Of a stretch of 64,000 bases of DNA, positions 50,325-59,398 are shown in pieces. Source of the DNA: Bosea sp. 685 (GTDB lineage Bacteria > Pseudomonadota > Alphaproteobacteria > Rhizobiales > Beijerinckiaceae); contig NZ_CP134779.1 in assembly GCF_031884435.1 (NCBI RefSeq), forward strand, positions 2,294,001 through 2,358,000. Reading direction: 5' to 3'. Numbering within the stretch: position 1 is the stretch's first letter; every line of letters begins with the position of its first letter. The notes beneath the pieces were generated by a model. The model searched no databases. It worked only from the letters and a program-made list of their open reading frames with translations, and was not told the origin of the DNA. The position numbers were made by a program, and so were the translations under genes.

Positions 50325-50578
50325 GAGAAAACTCCTTTTCTCTCCAACGCGAGAGGAACGTCATCTGTTCCTTCGATTGCCGCTAAACTTAGTCCCTGAC
50401 GTGTCGTCATGGAAGCGCTGATCGTAAAGACGTCCGAATTTCCATCGATGGGACTGCTTGCGGGAACTTTTGCCGTGGTCCGGCGAGGGCCGCTTGCACG
50501 GTCGATGCTCTTGCACCATCTAGCGGCAGCACCCTTCTGCATTGCAACATCCGTTCGAGAAAGCCTGGAAACTCCTTC

Positions 50579-51142
50579 ATGTCGCATTCTGGCGAACCCC
50601 CGCGCGTCCCCGTGGCCGTGAAGCTGCTCCCGACGATCATCTTCAGTTCGCGCTGGCTGCAGCTGCCGCTCTATCTCGGGCTGATCGTGGCGCAGTGCGT
50701 CTACGTCTTCCTGTTCCTGAAGGAGCTCTGGCACCTCGTCACCCATGCGACCGAGTTCGGCGAGCAGCAGATCATGCTGGTGGTGCTGGGCCTGATCGAC
50801 GTGGTGATGATCTCGAACCTGCTGATCATGGTCATCGTCGGCGGCTACGAGACCTTCGTCTCGCGGCTGGGCCTACAGGACCATCCCGACCAGCCGGAAT
50901 GGTTGAGCCACGTCAATGCCAGCGTGCTCAAGATCAAACTCGCCATGGCGATCATCGGCATCTCGTCGATCCACCTGCTGCGGACCTTCATCGAGGCCGG
51001 CAATATCGGCAGTGCCACGGCGACGAGCTATACCGCGACCGGGGTCATCCTGCAGACCGCGATCCACACCGTCTTCATCCTGTCGGCGATCGGGATCGCC
51101 TGGGTCGACAGGATGACGATGCCCGTCGGCAAGGAGCATTGA
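50579..51142 (+). CDS. UPF0114 family membrane protein
   Basis: A 187-residue inner-membrane protein with four helices (FSSRWLQLPLYLGLIVAQCV, LVVLGLIDVVMISNLLIMVI and two later). Conserved UPF0114/YqhA features are the SSRW start, VIVGGYETFVSR and AIIGISSIHLLRTF. Function is unknown, although a role as channel-like protein has been suggested for relatives. No gene is supported in the 254 bases upstream. Confidence 0.9.
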   Translation: MSHSGEPPRVPVAVKLLPTIIFSSRWLQLPLYLGLIVAQCVYVFLFLKELWHLVTHATEFGEQQIMLVVLGLIDVVMISNLLIMVIVGGYETFVSRLGLQDHPDQPEWLSHVNASVLKIKLAMAIIGISSIHLLRTFIEAGNIGSATATSYTATGVILQTAIHTVFILSAIGIAWVDRMTMPVGKEH

Positions 51143-51293
51143 GAGAGCCCATTCGAAACTCTACTCCGGCGGCCGTCTGACGCGACATTCTGCGCTTCCG
51201 GTGCTCACGGACCAAAGTCCGCTGCGCTCCGGTTCTCGAAAGCCGCGCCAGCCGACTCACCGGAGCGAGTTTCGAAAAGGCCTCTCCGGTGTT

Positions 51294-51361
51294 TCTAGCT
51301 CCGCGCTCCGCGCGGCAGGCCCGCGCTGCGTGGCTGGGCGAGGCCCGGTGCGGTTTCCAGC
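51294..51361. repeat. 68-bp coding repeat, copy 1 (C-terminus of HAD hydrolase)
   Basis: It matches 51963-52030 with two differences. Read on the minus strand it supplies 21 codons (LETAPGLAQPRSAGLPRGAR, then Ser) and the TAG stop of the HAD hydrolase gene. Confidence 0.85.
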
Positions 51362-51957
51362 TTGGCCATCTCCCGGTCCAGCCGGCTGTCCTGCGTCCAG
51401 TGGATCGCCTGCCAGCCGAGACGGCGCGCCGCCTCGACATTCTCGAGGCTGTCGTCGAGCAGCAGCAAGGCCTGCCCCTCGAGACCGAGCTTGTCCTGTA
51501 CGGCTCGGAAGAAGGCAGGCTCGGGTTTCCGGGCCCCGATCGCCGCGGAATAGAAGATGTCATCGACGTGCCGGGACAGCCCGAGCGAGCCGAGCAGATG
51601 TCGGGCGCGCATATGCTCCTGGTTTGTCGCGAGAGCGATGGTGATGCCCGATGAGCGCAGGAGGTCGAGCGCGGCGAGCAGTTCGACATCAAGCCGAACG
51701 TCGTTGGCGAACCAGTACGCCGTGAAGTCCTGATACGTCAGATGCGGCGCGATCTCGGCCAGCACGGGAGCGAGCTTCTCTTCCAGAGCGGCACGGCCGA
51801 TGACGATATCTGGCCAGTGCTTTGCGAAGAAGTGCTGATGCAGCAACTCCGGGTCGAGGCCCAGATCCCGCTTTAGCTCACTCGTCCAGGGGCGGCCATC
51901 GCTCGGCCTGCCTCGGACGAGGACGCCGTCGACATCGATGAGCAAGGCTCGGCGCAC
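51295..51957 (-). CDS. HAD-superfamily hydrolase with repeat-derived C-terminus
   Basis: A 220-residue phosphatase-like protein. HAD motif I is LLIDVDGVLV (Asp8, Asp10), motif II is IALATNQEH, Lys of motif III is in GARKPEPAFF and motif IV is LLLLDDSLENVEAAR. It resembles the HAD-IA group acting on small phosphates. The last 21 residues (from LETAPGLAQ) come from a 68-bp repeat also found at the end of the next gene and are not part of the fold. It follows the ATPase gene after 6 bases. Confidence 0.87.
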   Translation of the reverse strand: MRRALLIDVDGVLVRGRPSDGRPWTSELKRDLGLDPELLHQHFFAKHWPDIVIGRAALEEKLAPVLAEIAPHLTYQDFTAYWFANDVRLDVELLAALDLLRSSGITIALATNQEHMRARHLLGSLGLSRHVDDIFYSAAIGARKPEPAFFRAVQDKLGLEGQALLLLDDSLENVEAARRLGWQAIHWTQDSRLDREMAKLETAPGLAQPRSAGLPRGARS

Positions 51958-51962
51958 CGGCC

Positions 51963-52030
51963 TCTAGCTCCGCGCTCCGCGCGGCAGGCCCGCGGTGCGT
52001 GGTTGGGCGAGGCCCGGTGCGGTTTCCAGC
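51963..52030. repeat. 68-bp coding repeat, copy 2 (C-terminus of HerA-like ATPase)
   Basis: The second copy of the repeat at 51294-51361. It again runs in the same frame and provides the last 21 codons (with Thr for Ser) and the TAG stop. Confidence 0.85.
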
Positions 52031-53475
52031 CCGAGTGTCGGCAGGGCCAGCGTACGCTGGCCGCGAAAATCGACATGGCAGACGAGGAGCCCGCGCTCCT
52101 CGATATAACCGATCAGGCGGCGCGCCCGGCTCGGCGAATGGCTGCCATAGACGGCGGCGAGCTCAGCATCGGTGGGGCAGGGCGCGCGCTCGATGCCGGC
52201 CCGCGCGATGAACAGGAACAGGCTCTGGAGATCGTCGGGCAGCGCGGCGGAGGCCTCGATCGCGGCTCGCCAGGGCTCTGAGGCGGTGACCTCCTCGCTC
52301 GCGCCGGCGCGCGCCACGGCGAGCCTGCGGCGGAATTCGTCGAGGCTCAGGCTCTGGCGGCCGAGCCGGCGCATGCGGCAGCGCACGGTGAAATCCTGGT
52401 AGAGCACCGCGATCTGGCGCGTGCGCGTCTCGGGATCGACCATCAATTCACGCAGGATCTCGGCCATGATCGCCTCGCGCTCTTCCGGCTCCATCGGAAT
52501 GTCCGGTTCGGGCTCAGGTGCGGGCGAGGGCCGGTAGGTCTCGATCTGGCGCAGCACGTCGTTGGCGGGCGGGCGCGGCCGTGGCGCCGGGCGCGGCGGC
52601 CAGTTGGTGGCCGGAGCCTCGTCGGCGCCGGCAGTGAAGATCAGCTTTCCCGCCTCCTCGGGGCCCTGTTCCGGCAATGGCATCAGGCCGGGCGCGCCGC
52701 CGCGATCGAGCGAGGTCGCCGGCCCGATCCGCAGCGGCAACGGGCGCTTCGACAGTGCGGGGCCGAGCGCGACGAACTGGCCGCGTTCGAGATCGCGGAA
52801 CATCTCGGCCTGCTTGCGGTCCATGCCGAGGAGGTCGGCGGCGCGGGCCATGTCGATGTCGAGGAAGGTGCGCCCCATCAGGAAGTTCGAGGCTTCGGCC
52901 GCGACGTTCTTGGCGAGCTTTGCGAGGCGCTGGGTGGCAATGACGCCGGCCAGCCCGCGCTTGCGGCCCCGGCACATCAAATTGGTCATGGCGCCGAGCG
53001 AGAGCCGGCGCGCCTCGTCGGAGGCCTCGCCCGCCATCACCGGCGCGAAGAGCTGCGCCTCGTCGACGACGATCAGCATCGGGAACCAGAGGCTGCGGTC
53101 GACGTCGAACAGGCCGCCGAGGAAGGCGGCGACTGCGCGCAACTGCTCGTCGGCCTCGAGGTTCTCCAGGTTCAGCACCACCGAGACGCGATGCTGCCGG
53201 ACCCTGAGCGCGACGCGCTGGAGCTCGGCCTCGCCGCATTGCGCATCGACCACGACATGGCCGAACTGGTCGGCGAGCGAGACGAAATCGCCCTCGGGAT
53301 CGATTACCGCCTGCTGTACGAGCGGCGCGCTCTGTTCGAGCAGGCGGCGCAGCAGATGCGATTTGCCCGAACCGGAATTGCCCTGGACAAGCAGGCGCGT
53401 CGCCAGCAATTCGGCGAGATCGAGCAAGGCCGGCTCGCCGCTCCGGGCGGTCCCCATGTCGATGGCCGTCGTCAT
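51964..53475 (-). CDS. HerA/FtsK-like ATP-binding protein (DUF87 type)
   Basis: A 503-residue RecA-fold ATPase. Walker A VQGNSGSGKSHLLRRLLEQS is near residue 32, DPEGDF follows, Walker B is MLIVVDEAQLFAP and the arginine-finger region is VIATQRLAKLAKNVAAEASN, as in HerA-type DNA translocases. The second half (about 300-480) is Pro-rich then helical. No NurA nuclease partner is adjacent; the co-transcribed neighbour is a HAD hydrolase. The C-terminal 21 residues derive from the 68-bp repeat. Confidence 0.85.
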   Translation of the reverse strand: MTTAIDMGTARSGEPALLDLAELLATRLLVQGNSGSGKSHLLRRLLEQSAPLVQQAVIDPEGDFVSLADQFGHVVVDAQCGEAELQRVALRVRQHRVSVVLNLENLEADEQLRAVAAFLGGLFDVDRSLWFPMLIVVDEAQLFAPVMAGEASDEARRLSLGAMTNLMCRGRKRGLAGVIATQRLAKLAKNVAAEASNFLMGRTFLDIDMARAADLLGMDRKQAEMFRDLERGQFVALGPALSKRPLPLRIGPATSLDRGGAPGLMPLPEQGPEEAGKLIFTAGADEAPATNWPPRPAPRPRPPANDVLRQIETYRPSPAPEPEPDIPMEPEEREAIMAEILRELMVDPETRTRQIAVLYQDFTVRCRMRRLGRQSLSLDEFRRRLAVARAGASEEVTASEPWRAAIEASAALPDDLQSLFLFIARAGIERAPCPTDAELAAVYGSHSPSRARRLIGYIEERGLLVCHVDFRGQRTLALPTLGLETAPGLAQPRTAGLPRGARS

Positions 53476-53590
53476 GCCGTGGTTGCGTCGCCTTGATTAT
53501 GCCTGTCGGACCGCTGCCTTTAGCACAGCGCAACGCCAGGCTCGCTGCGCCGCAGCGCGCCTTCCACAGCAAAGGTCGTTCACCGATCGC

Positions 53591-53887
53591 TCAGCGCGGG
53601 CAGCGCCGGGTCCGCTCCTCGCGGGCGATATCGGCGATGGTGCGGCGCTGGCTGTTGGAGAGCGGCACGTCCTCGACGGCGTCGTATTGGCAGCCGGCAT
53701 TACCGAAGGCGCTGATGCCGCGCGCGGTGCGGAAGCAATAGCCCTGCGCCTTGTAGATCTCGTTGCGGGCATACCAGAGATCGTCGCAGGTCTCGGCGCG
53801 GGCGGGAGCGGTGGAGGCGGCCATGAAACCAAAGCCCATCAGGCCAAAGCCCAGCAGGCCCAGCATCGTCAGCGTCCGGCGTGTCAT
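53591..53887 (-). CDS. Small exported YARHG-like protein
   Basis: Ninety-eight residues from ATG 53887. Signal peptide MTRRTLTMLGLLGFGLMGFG to ARA, then a 65-residue domain with four cysteines and LWYARNEIYKAQGYCF, which matches the pattern of the extracellular YARHG domain (RNxIYxxxGxxF). Such domains are thought to bind cell-wall material. It lies 16 bases after the diguanylate cyclase gene on the same strand. Confidence 0.78.
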   Translation of the reverse strand: MTRRTLTMLGLLGFGLMGFGFMAASTAPARAETCDDLWYARNEIYKAQGYCFRTARGISAFGNAGCQYDAVEDVPLSNSQRRTIADIAREERTRRCPR

Positions 53888-53903
53888 CGCCCGTTCCCTT
53901 GAT

Positions 53904-55202
53904 TCATCGGCGACGCTGAGTTTGCGGTCTGCGGCTGGCCAGGGCAACCACTGATCTTGGCCAGTCCAACCCCGCCCGGTTCCGGCCGCCGGTCTTGCTT
54001 TCATACAAAACCGCGTCGGCGCGCCGGTAGAGGCTCTCCAGCGTCTCGCGCCCGTCGAAGCAGGCCGCGCCGATGCTGACGGTGAGATGCGGCGCCGTCG
54101 CCGAGGCGTCATGGGGAATGGCGAGCGCGACGATGGCGGCGACGATGCCATCGAGCAGGACCTGGGCCTGTTCCGGCCCGGTTCCATAGAACAGCAGGCC
54201 GAATTCCTCTCCGCCGAGCCGGGCAGCGAGGTCCATCGGCCGGTGCAGGCCGGCCTTGAGGCTGCGCGCGACCAGGCTGAGCGCGAGATCGCCGGTCTGG
54301 TGGCCATAGCGGTCGTTGAACTTCTTGAAGTGATCGACATCGAGGATGGCGAGCACCACGCCGGCGCCCTCACGCCGTGCCTGCAGCAGGGCTGTCGCGG
54401 CGTGCTGCTCGAAGAAGCGGCGATTGCCGATGCCGGTCAGCGCGTCGAACATGGCGTGGTGATGCAGCAGGCGGCGCAGCAGGAACTGGTCGCGCTGGGC
54501 GTATTCGCGCAGATAGGCCCCGACGGCGCCGACGAAGACGGCGAAGAACACCAGGGTCGAGAGCCGGATATGCTCGCGCATATGGCCGGGATCGAGCATC
54601 ACCTCGCCGAGCAGGGCGGTCGCGACCGCGATCAGCGTCGCAGCGCCGAGGCTCTGGCGGAAGGTCATGCCGACTGGCAGGAAGACCGCGATGATGATGA
54701 CGAACTGCGCCATGTCGGCATGGGCGAGGTCACGCAGCTTCATGACATTGGCACTGATGGCGCTGGAGGTGCCGATCAGGACCAGGGCCAGGAACGACAG
54801 CCAAGGATAATCTGGCGGAGCGGCCTTGTCGGCTGCAAGGCCCCGATTCGCCACGCGCTGGACCAGCAGTAGCAGGATCGCCAGCACGACCAGGCGCAGG
54901 GTCACCGTGATCCAGACATCGTAGTGCCGCTCGGCGAGCTCGCGGGGCAGGTCGAGCCGCCAGAGATCGAGCGCCATGAAGGCGAGCCAGATCGCGAGCG
55001 CGGTCGCCGAGCAGATCAGCGTGCTGATGCGCTGATCCTGGCGCATATGCCGGCGGTATTCGTGCTCCAGCGCCGGCGAGAAGCGCAGCCGTCCGAAGCC
55101 CTTCCTCCGCTGCTCGGCATAGAGGCCAGCCTGCGCCGGAGTCGGCGCAGCTGTGGCGGCGGCGTCGATGACCTGTCCCGGGGCGTGCATGGGCGCGACC
55201 AT
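53904..55202 (-). CDS. Membrane-bound diguanylate cyclase (GGDEF)
   Basis: A 432-residue enzyme that makes cyclic di-GMP from two GTP. The N-terminal 250 residues have about six membrane helices in an MHYT/7TM-like sensory arrangement. The GGDEF domain begins with DALTGIGNRRFFEQHAA and ILDVDHFKKFNDRYGHQTGD; the active site is GGEEF. An RxxD inhibitory site (RPMD) lies exactly 5 residues before it, so product feedback inhibition is expected. The signal sensed is unknown. Confidence 0.94.
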   Translation of the reverse strand: MVAPMHAPGQVIDAAATAAPTPAQAGLYAEQRRKGFGRLRFSPALEHEYRRHMRQDQRISTLICSATALAIWLAFMALDLWRLDLPRELAERHYDVWITVTLRLVVLAILLLLVQRVANRGLAADKAAPPDYPWLSFLALVLIGTSSAISANVMKLRDLAHADMAQFVIIIAVFLPVGMTFRQSLGAATLIAVATALLGEVMLDPGHMREHIRLSTLVFFAVFVGAVGAYLREYAQRDQFLLRRLLHHHAMFDALTGIGNRRFFEQHAATALLQARREGAGVVLAILDVDHFKKFNDRYGHQTGDLALSLVARSLKAGLHRPMDLAARLGGEEFGLLFYGTGPEQAQVLLDGIVAAIVALAIPHDASATAPHLTVSIGAACFDGRETLESLYRRADAVLYESKTGGRNRAGLDWPRSVVALASRRPQTQRRR

Positions 55203-55425
55203 GCCGCCGACTATCTAAAACTCCGTTTGGGCATGCAGTGGATTTGTCGGCTTTGGTTTAAGGTTTCCTCATGATACTCGCCGGATCCGGCGTGATCGGA
55301 CCCATGCAGGGCGGCCGAGGGGAAGGCTTGCTGCCAGCCCATCGCGGGTCGCGCAACACCAATGTCGTGGAGCACTGGCAAGAGGGGCGTTCGGGAGGCA
55401 AGAGGGCCTTCAGGAGAATCGAACG

Positions 55426-56067
55426 GTGCTGAGCTACGGCTATTGCGAGCGGCTGAGCGGCGCGTTCTGGGCTGAGCCCTGGAATGCTCTGACGAACGGA
55501 GCCTTCCTGCTGGCGGCTGTCGCGGCTTTCCAACTCTGGCGGCGCAGCGGCGGTCCGGATCGGCCCACGCTGGCGCTCATCGCGCTGGTCTTTGCGATCG
55601 GGATCGGCTCCTTCCTCTACCACACCATGCCGCGGGGCTGGACGCTGGCCGCCGATGTCGTGCCGATCCAGGTCTTCGCCTTCTCCTATTTCGGGTTGGC
55701 GCTGACGCGCTTCTTCGGCTTGTCCTTGCGGGCGACAGTGCTGGGCACGCTCGCCTTCCTCGCCTTCGCTCTGCTGCTTTCGGGTGGGGTTGGCTCCTTG
55801 CTGCCGCAGCCGGCGCGCGGCTCGGCCGGCTATGCCGCCTTCCTGCTGGGGCTCATTGGCGTCACTGGAGCCTTGCTGCGCCGGCCGGACGGCCGGGAGA
55901 CGGCGCGGCTGGTCGGTTCGGCGGGGCTGGCATTCGCGCTGTCATTGGCCTTTCGGACGCTGGACGGAGCGCTCTGTGGTGGCTGGAGCATGGGCACGCA
56001 CTGGCTCTGGCACCTGCTCAATGCCGGCGTGCTCTATCTGCTGCTGAGGGCTGCGATCCTGCGCTAG
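55426..56067 (+). CDS. Ceramidase-like seven-helix membrane hydrolase
   Basis: A 213-residue membrane protein, GTG start 55426 with AGGAG 9 bases upstream. Seven hydrophobic helices. CREST/alkaline-ceramidase landmarks: YCERLSGAFWAEPWNALTN at the start, Ser and His in GIGSFLYHTMPRGW, Asp in TLAADVVP and the last-helix GTHWLWHLLNAGVLY, giving the Zn histidines. It probably hydrolyses an amide-linked lipid. Single gene followed by a dispersed repeat. Confidence 0.85.
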   Translation: MLSYGYCERLSGAFWAEPWNALTNGAFLLAAVAAFQLWRRSGGPDRPTLALIALVFAIGIGSFLYHTMPRGWTLAADVVPIQVFAFSYFGLALTRFFGLSLRATVLGTLAFLAFALLLSGGVGSLLPQPARGSAGYAAFLLGLIGVTGALLRRPDGRETARLVGSAGLAFALSLAFRTLDGALCGGWSMGTHWLWHLLNAGVLYLLLRAAILR

Positions 56068-56112
56068 AGCATCGGCCCGAAAAGTGGGAACCGGTTTTCG
56101 GAACAAGCCGAT
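56066..56112. repeat. Dispersed intergenic repeat, GTGGGAACCGGTT family (copy 2)
   Basis: agagcatcggcccg then aaaagtgggaaccggtttt, the same core as at 42829-42847, directly at the ceramidase stop codon. The arms differ between copies. Confidence 0.65.
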
Positions 56113-56124
56113 ACAAGATCAAAA

Positions 56125-56171
56125 CACGACAGCATCAGACCGAATACGATATTCGGTCTGATGCTGTCGTG
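56125..56171. terminator. Perfect 22-bp inverted repeat, probable bidirectional terminator
   Basis: Arms 56125-56146 and 56150-56171 are exact inverse copies (left arm begins cacgacagcatcagaccgaa) with a 3-base loop cga. It is preceded by aaaa on the left, which would read TTTT on the minus strand, and lies between convergent genes. Confidence 0.75.
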
Positions 56172-56200
56172 ACGGGCAACCTCGTGACGAGCAGCCGAGC

Positions 56201-56503
56201 TCACTTATGCGGGGCCATTTCCAGGCAGGTCAGCACCTGAACATAGCTCGGCGGGCCGCCGAGCCCCGCGCCCTCGACGCAGGTGGCGCGCTGTACGGGC
56301 GGATATTTTGTCCATTGCTGCTGCAGATCGGCCGCCGCCTTGCTTTCATCGTCGCGGCAGGCCTGGTTGGGCCGGCCGACGCCGGTCACGGGCTCGCCGG
56401 CATGGCGACAGGCCTGTTCGATGTTGAAACGGGGCGGGCTGTCGGCGACCGGCAGCACCATGCCAGACGACAGTGATAGTGCGACGAGACCGGCGATTAT
56501 CAT
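56201..56503 (-). CDS. Small secreted cysteine-containing protein
   Basis: One hundred residues. Signal peptide MIIAGLVALSLSSGMVLPVA, then a domain with four cysteines (EQACRHAGE, NQACRDDE, RATCVEGAG, VLTCLEMAP) likely forming two disulfides. The pattern is common in short Rhizobiales exported proteins without assigned function. Convergent with the ceramidase gene across the long palindrome. Confidence 0.72.
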   Translation of the reverse strand: MIIAGLVALSLSSGMVLPVADSPPRFNIEQACRHAGEPVTGVGRPNQACRDDESKAAADLQQQWTKYPPVQRATCVEGAGLGGPPSYVQVLTCLEMAPHK

Positions 56504-56607
56504 GGCATGAACCTCCGCAAAACCACGCCCCGCGCATGGAACGCAAGGTGTGCGGGGGGCGTTCCATGCGCTGGGCGTGGGGCTGCCTTGCGGCGCGAGA
56601 GTAGGCT

Positions 56608-57684
56608 TCAGTTCAACTTCACCAGCTCGACGCGGCGGTTCTGGCTGCGGCCCTCTTCGGCGTCGTTGCTGGCGACGGGAGCGACCATGCCGACGCCCGC
56701 CGCGCGGAAGCGCTTGGCGTCCAGTTTGTAGTCGGCCGCCAGCGCCTTGATTACGGCATCGGCGCGGCGACGCGAGAGATCGACATTGTAGTCGTAGCCG
56801 CCCTGATTGTCGGTGTGGCCGACGACGATGACGGCGAGCTTCGCGTCCGACTTCATCAGTGCGGCGATCTCCTGCAGCGTCGCGGCCGATTCCGGCTTGA
56901 TCTCGGTCTTGTTGGTGTCGAACAGGATGCCGTAGAGCGCGATCCTGCCGGTCGAGCCCAGGGAGCGCGCCATCTCCTGCGCCTTCACCTCGGTCATCTT
57001 CTTTTCGCGTGATCTCGGCTCGACGATATGGACGACGGCGACTGTGCGGCCGGTCAGCGCCGTGCAGTAGGTGTTGTCGCCGAGCTGATAGGTCTGGACC
57101 GTGACATAAGCCTCACCGCCGGGGCGCGGCAGCTTGGCCGCAAAGAAGCGCTGGTCGCTGATCGTGCTGGTGACGGCGCAGGCGCCGTTCGAGAAGCTGC
57201 CATCCTTGATGTCCGCCTCGTGGAAGAAATACATCATCAGGCTGGATTCGCCGCCGCCGCCGCTCGACGAGCGGGTGTGCGCGCCGCCGCAGCCCTCGGT
57301 CTTGCAGGCAAACAGCACCGAGCCGCCGGCCGCCTCGATCTCGTCCTGGTAGTTGCGCAGCACCTCCAATGGCGAGCGATTGGCCGGCGTGACATAGACT
57401 AGGCGGGTGAAGGCGCCTTCGACCTCCTGCTCCTGCTTGGGCGCGAACAGGACATTGTTCATCGTGTCGCGCTTGTCGGTCTGCTCCAGCTTGGAGAGCG
57501 GAACCTTGAAATCGGTGAAGGCCGAGCTCGCGCCGCTGACGATGAAGGAGCCCTCATAGCGCTTCAGCATGGGGTTATCCTTCACGCCGGCGATGTCCTT
57601 GGTCGGGATCGTCGCATCCGCATGGGCTGCGCCGGCAAAAGCCATCAACGCCAACGCAACACCAGCCAGTCGAGCCCAGGACAT
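56608..57684 (-). CDS. DUF4892 - OmpA-family envelope protein
   Basis: A 358-residue protein from ATG 57684 (MSWARLAGVALALMAFAGAA, signal peptide ending AHA). Residues about 30-235 resemble DUF4892. The C-terminal 115 residues are an OmpA-type peptidoglycan-binding domain: YGILFDTNKTEIKPES, VVGHTDNQGGYDYNVDLSRR and ENRRVEL-like NRRVELVKLN. It would tether the envelope to peptidoglycan. Single gene. Confidence 0.88.
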   Translation of the reverse strand: MSWARLAGVALALMAFAGAAHADATIPTKDIAGVKDNPMLKRYEGSFIVSGASSAFTDFKVPLSKLEQTDKRDTMNNVLFAPKQEQEVEGAFTRLVYVTPANRSPLEVLRNYQDEIEAAGGSVLFACKTEGCGGAHTRSSSGGGGESSLMMYFFHEADIKDGSFSNGACAVTSTISDQRFFAAKLPRPGGEAYVTVQTYQLGDNTYCTALTGRTVAVVHIVEPRSREKKMTEVKAQEMARSLGSTGRIALYGILFDTNKTEIKPESAATLQEIAALMKSDAKLAVIVVGHTDNQGGYDYNVDLSRRRADAVIKALAADYKLDAKRFRAAGVGMVAPVASNDAEEGRSQNRRVELVKLN

Positions 57685-57842
57685 CACCGCTTCTCCCGTT
57701 CGGATATTTGGGAGCGGGACCGTATCGACCTTTCTGGGGTGACTCAATGCCGTGTTCGCGTTGGGGAAGGTCGCTTTCCGTCTCCGCGAGAGAAGAAGGC
57801 TGCGCAGCTCGAAGTCCAGCAGGCGCGGGGAACCCGCGCCCG

Positions 57843-58814
57843 CTAGCTCGCGAGAATGCCCTCGACGATCTCCTGGACGTTCAGCGCCTCTGCCAGCGTC
57901 GCCAAGTGATGCGGCTGGCCCTGGGTGAGGCGCACCACGCCTTCGAGCTGGCGCTTGAGGGCGAGCGGGCGGGCCTGCTCGTTCGACATCGCGCCCGGCG
58001 CGCGCTGCCAGCTGCCATCGGGCAGGCGGCGTTCGGCGATCGACCAGTCGCAGAGCCGGACCGCGCCCTTGTCGCCTTCCAGCATCCAGATGTTGTGATC
58101 GTCCTTCGCGGTGGTGCCGACGCTGCCCTTGAGCAGGACCGGCACCTCGCCGGCGAAAAGTCGGGCCTCGATCGCGCGCTCCGCCTTGCCGGCTTCCGGG
58201 AAACTCGCGCTGGCCGAAAGCCCATGCAGCGGGCCAAGCAGCCGGCGGCTGAGGAACAGGAAATGCGACACGACCTCGCGGGTGAAACCGCCCTGGGCCG
58301 GCTTGTCGAGCCAGGCTGCGGCGTCGGCCTGCCAGGAGCGCGGCCAGGTCGCGAAGGCGACCTCGATCGTGATGCGCGAGACCTGGCCGATCTCGCCCTG
58401 CGCGACCCAGTCCCGCAGGGTCGCGACCGCAAGCGAGGAGGCGAAGGGGAAGTTGACCGCGCCCCGCTCGCCGGCGCTGGCGACGAAGGCGCGCGCATCA
58501 GTGACATCGACCGCAAGTGGCTTCTCCGCGAAGACGCTTTTGCCCGCCGCCAGCGCAGCACGGGCATGGTCGAGATGCGAGGCCGGCGGCGAGGCGATGT
58601 AGACGCAGTCGCTGGCCGCGATGACCGCGGCGGCATCAGTCAATTGTGGAACGGTGGGGAAAGTGGCGGCGATGCGCGCCATGGCGGCGGGCGCTGGGTC
58701 CCAGATGCCGCTGACCTGCAGGCTGTCGGGCGCCTGTTCGAGGATGGCGCGCAGCAGGCGCTCGCCCATGATTCCGGCGCCGATAATCCCGATCGAGAGT
58801 GTGGCCTGCGGCAT
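57843..58814 (-). CDS. Gfo/Idh/MocA-family oxidoreductase
   Basis: A 323-residue NAD(P)-dependent sugar or cyclitol dehydrogenase-like protein. The Rossmann start IGIIGAGIMGERLLRAIL lies close to ATG 58814; an earlier GTG at 58877 overlaps the marR stop (GTGA) and is an alternative. The cofactor-pocket EKPLAVDVTDAR carries the family's catalytic Lys. The second half is the open sheet domain. It is transcribed with the MarR regulator; the substrate is unknown. Confidence 0.87.
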   Translation of the reverse strand: MPQATLSIGIIGAGIMGERLLRAILEQAPDSLQVSGIWDPAPAAMARIAATFPTVPQLTDAAAVIAASDCVYIASPPASHLDHARAALAAGKSVFAEKPLAVDVTDARAFVASAGERGAVNFPFASSLAVATLRDWVAQGEIGQVSRITIEVAFATWPRSWQADAAAWLDKPAQGGFTREVVSHFLFLSRRLLGPLHGLSASASFPEAGKAERAIEARLFAGEVPVLLKGSVGTTAKDDHNIWMLEGDKGAVRLCDWSIAERRLPDGSWQRAPGAMSNEQARPLALKRQLEGVVRLTQGQPHHLATLAEALNVQEIVEGILAS

Positions 58815-58873
58815 GGCGGTCAAGGTCTCAAGCTGTGAGGGCAGGGCGGGATAGCAGGATTCGTGGGGGTCGG

Positions 58874-59383
58874 TCACTGTCCGGCGCCAGGGCGCTCCGG
58901 ATCGCCGGGGGCGTCATCGTTCACGGCGTCGGCGAATTTGCGCATGAGCCGCACCAGTTCCACGACATCACGCTCATCCCAGCTGGCGAAAATGGCGCGG
59001 CCGATCCGGTCGCGTGCCTTGTCCACGGCCTCGGTCATGGCCTTGCCCTTCGGCGTCACGATCGCTTCCCGAACGCGACGGTCAGCGGCTCCGGCCTGGC
59101 GCGCGACGAGACCGAGGCTTTCCAGTTTGGCGACCTGCCGGCTGACGGTGGTGTAGTCGCGCCCGACGCGGTCGGCGAGATCGACGACCCCGATCGGGCC
59201 GCGCCGTTCGATGCCGACGAGCAGCGGGAACAGAGCGCGATCGAGCGAAATGCCGGCTTCCCGAACCATCATCTCGTCACGCTGGGGGCGGTTCATGATG
59301 CTGACGATGTCGATCAGCGCTCCGTGCAGAACCCTGAGCTGTTCAGATATATGTGTATTTTGCACATTTTGTCTTGACGGCAT
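58874..59383 (-). CDS. MarR-family transcriptional regulator
   Basis: A 169-residue winged-helix dimer. The recognition region is VVDLADRVGRDYTTVSRQVA with KLESLGLVARQAGAADRRVR as the wing. It is divergent from the FAD monooxygenase gene, and two ATGTG-N7-CACAT palindromes lie between and at its own start, so it probably represses both until an aromatic or phenolic ligand binds. Confidence 0.93.
   Translation of the reverse strand: MPSRQNVQNTHISEQLRVLHGALIDIVSIMNRPQRDEMMVREAGISLDRALFPLLVGIERRGPIGVVDLADRVGRDYTTVSRQVAKLESLGLVARQAGAADRRVREAIVTPKGKAMTEAVDKARDRIGRAIFASWDERDVVELVRLMRKFADAVNDDAPGDPERPGAGQ
59351..59367. promoter_or_regulatory. MarR-type operator, copy 1 (ATGTG-N7-CACAT)
   Basis: A perfect inverted repeat with 7-base spacer, inside the first codons of the marR-type gene. 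Same sequence and spacing as copy 2, 48 bases away. Occupancy would also block marR expression. Confidence 0.6.
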
Positions 59384-59398
59384 GCCGACCCTCCAATT

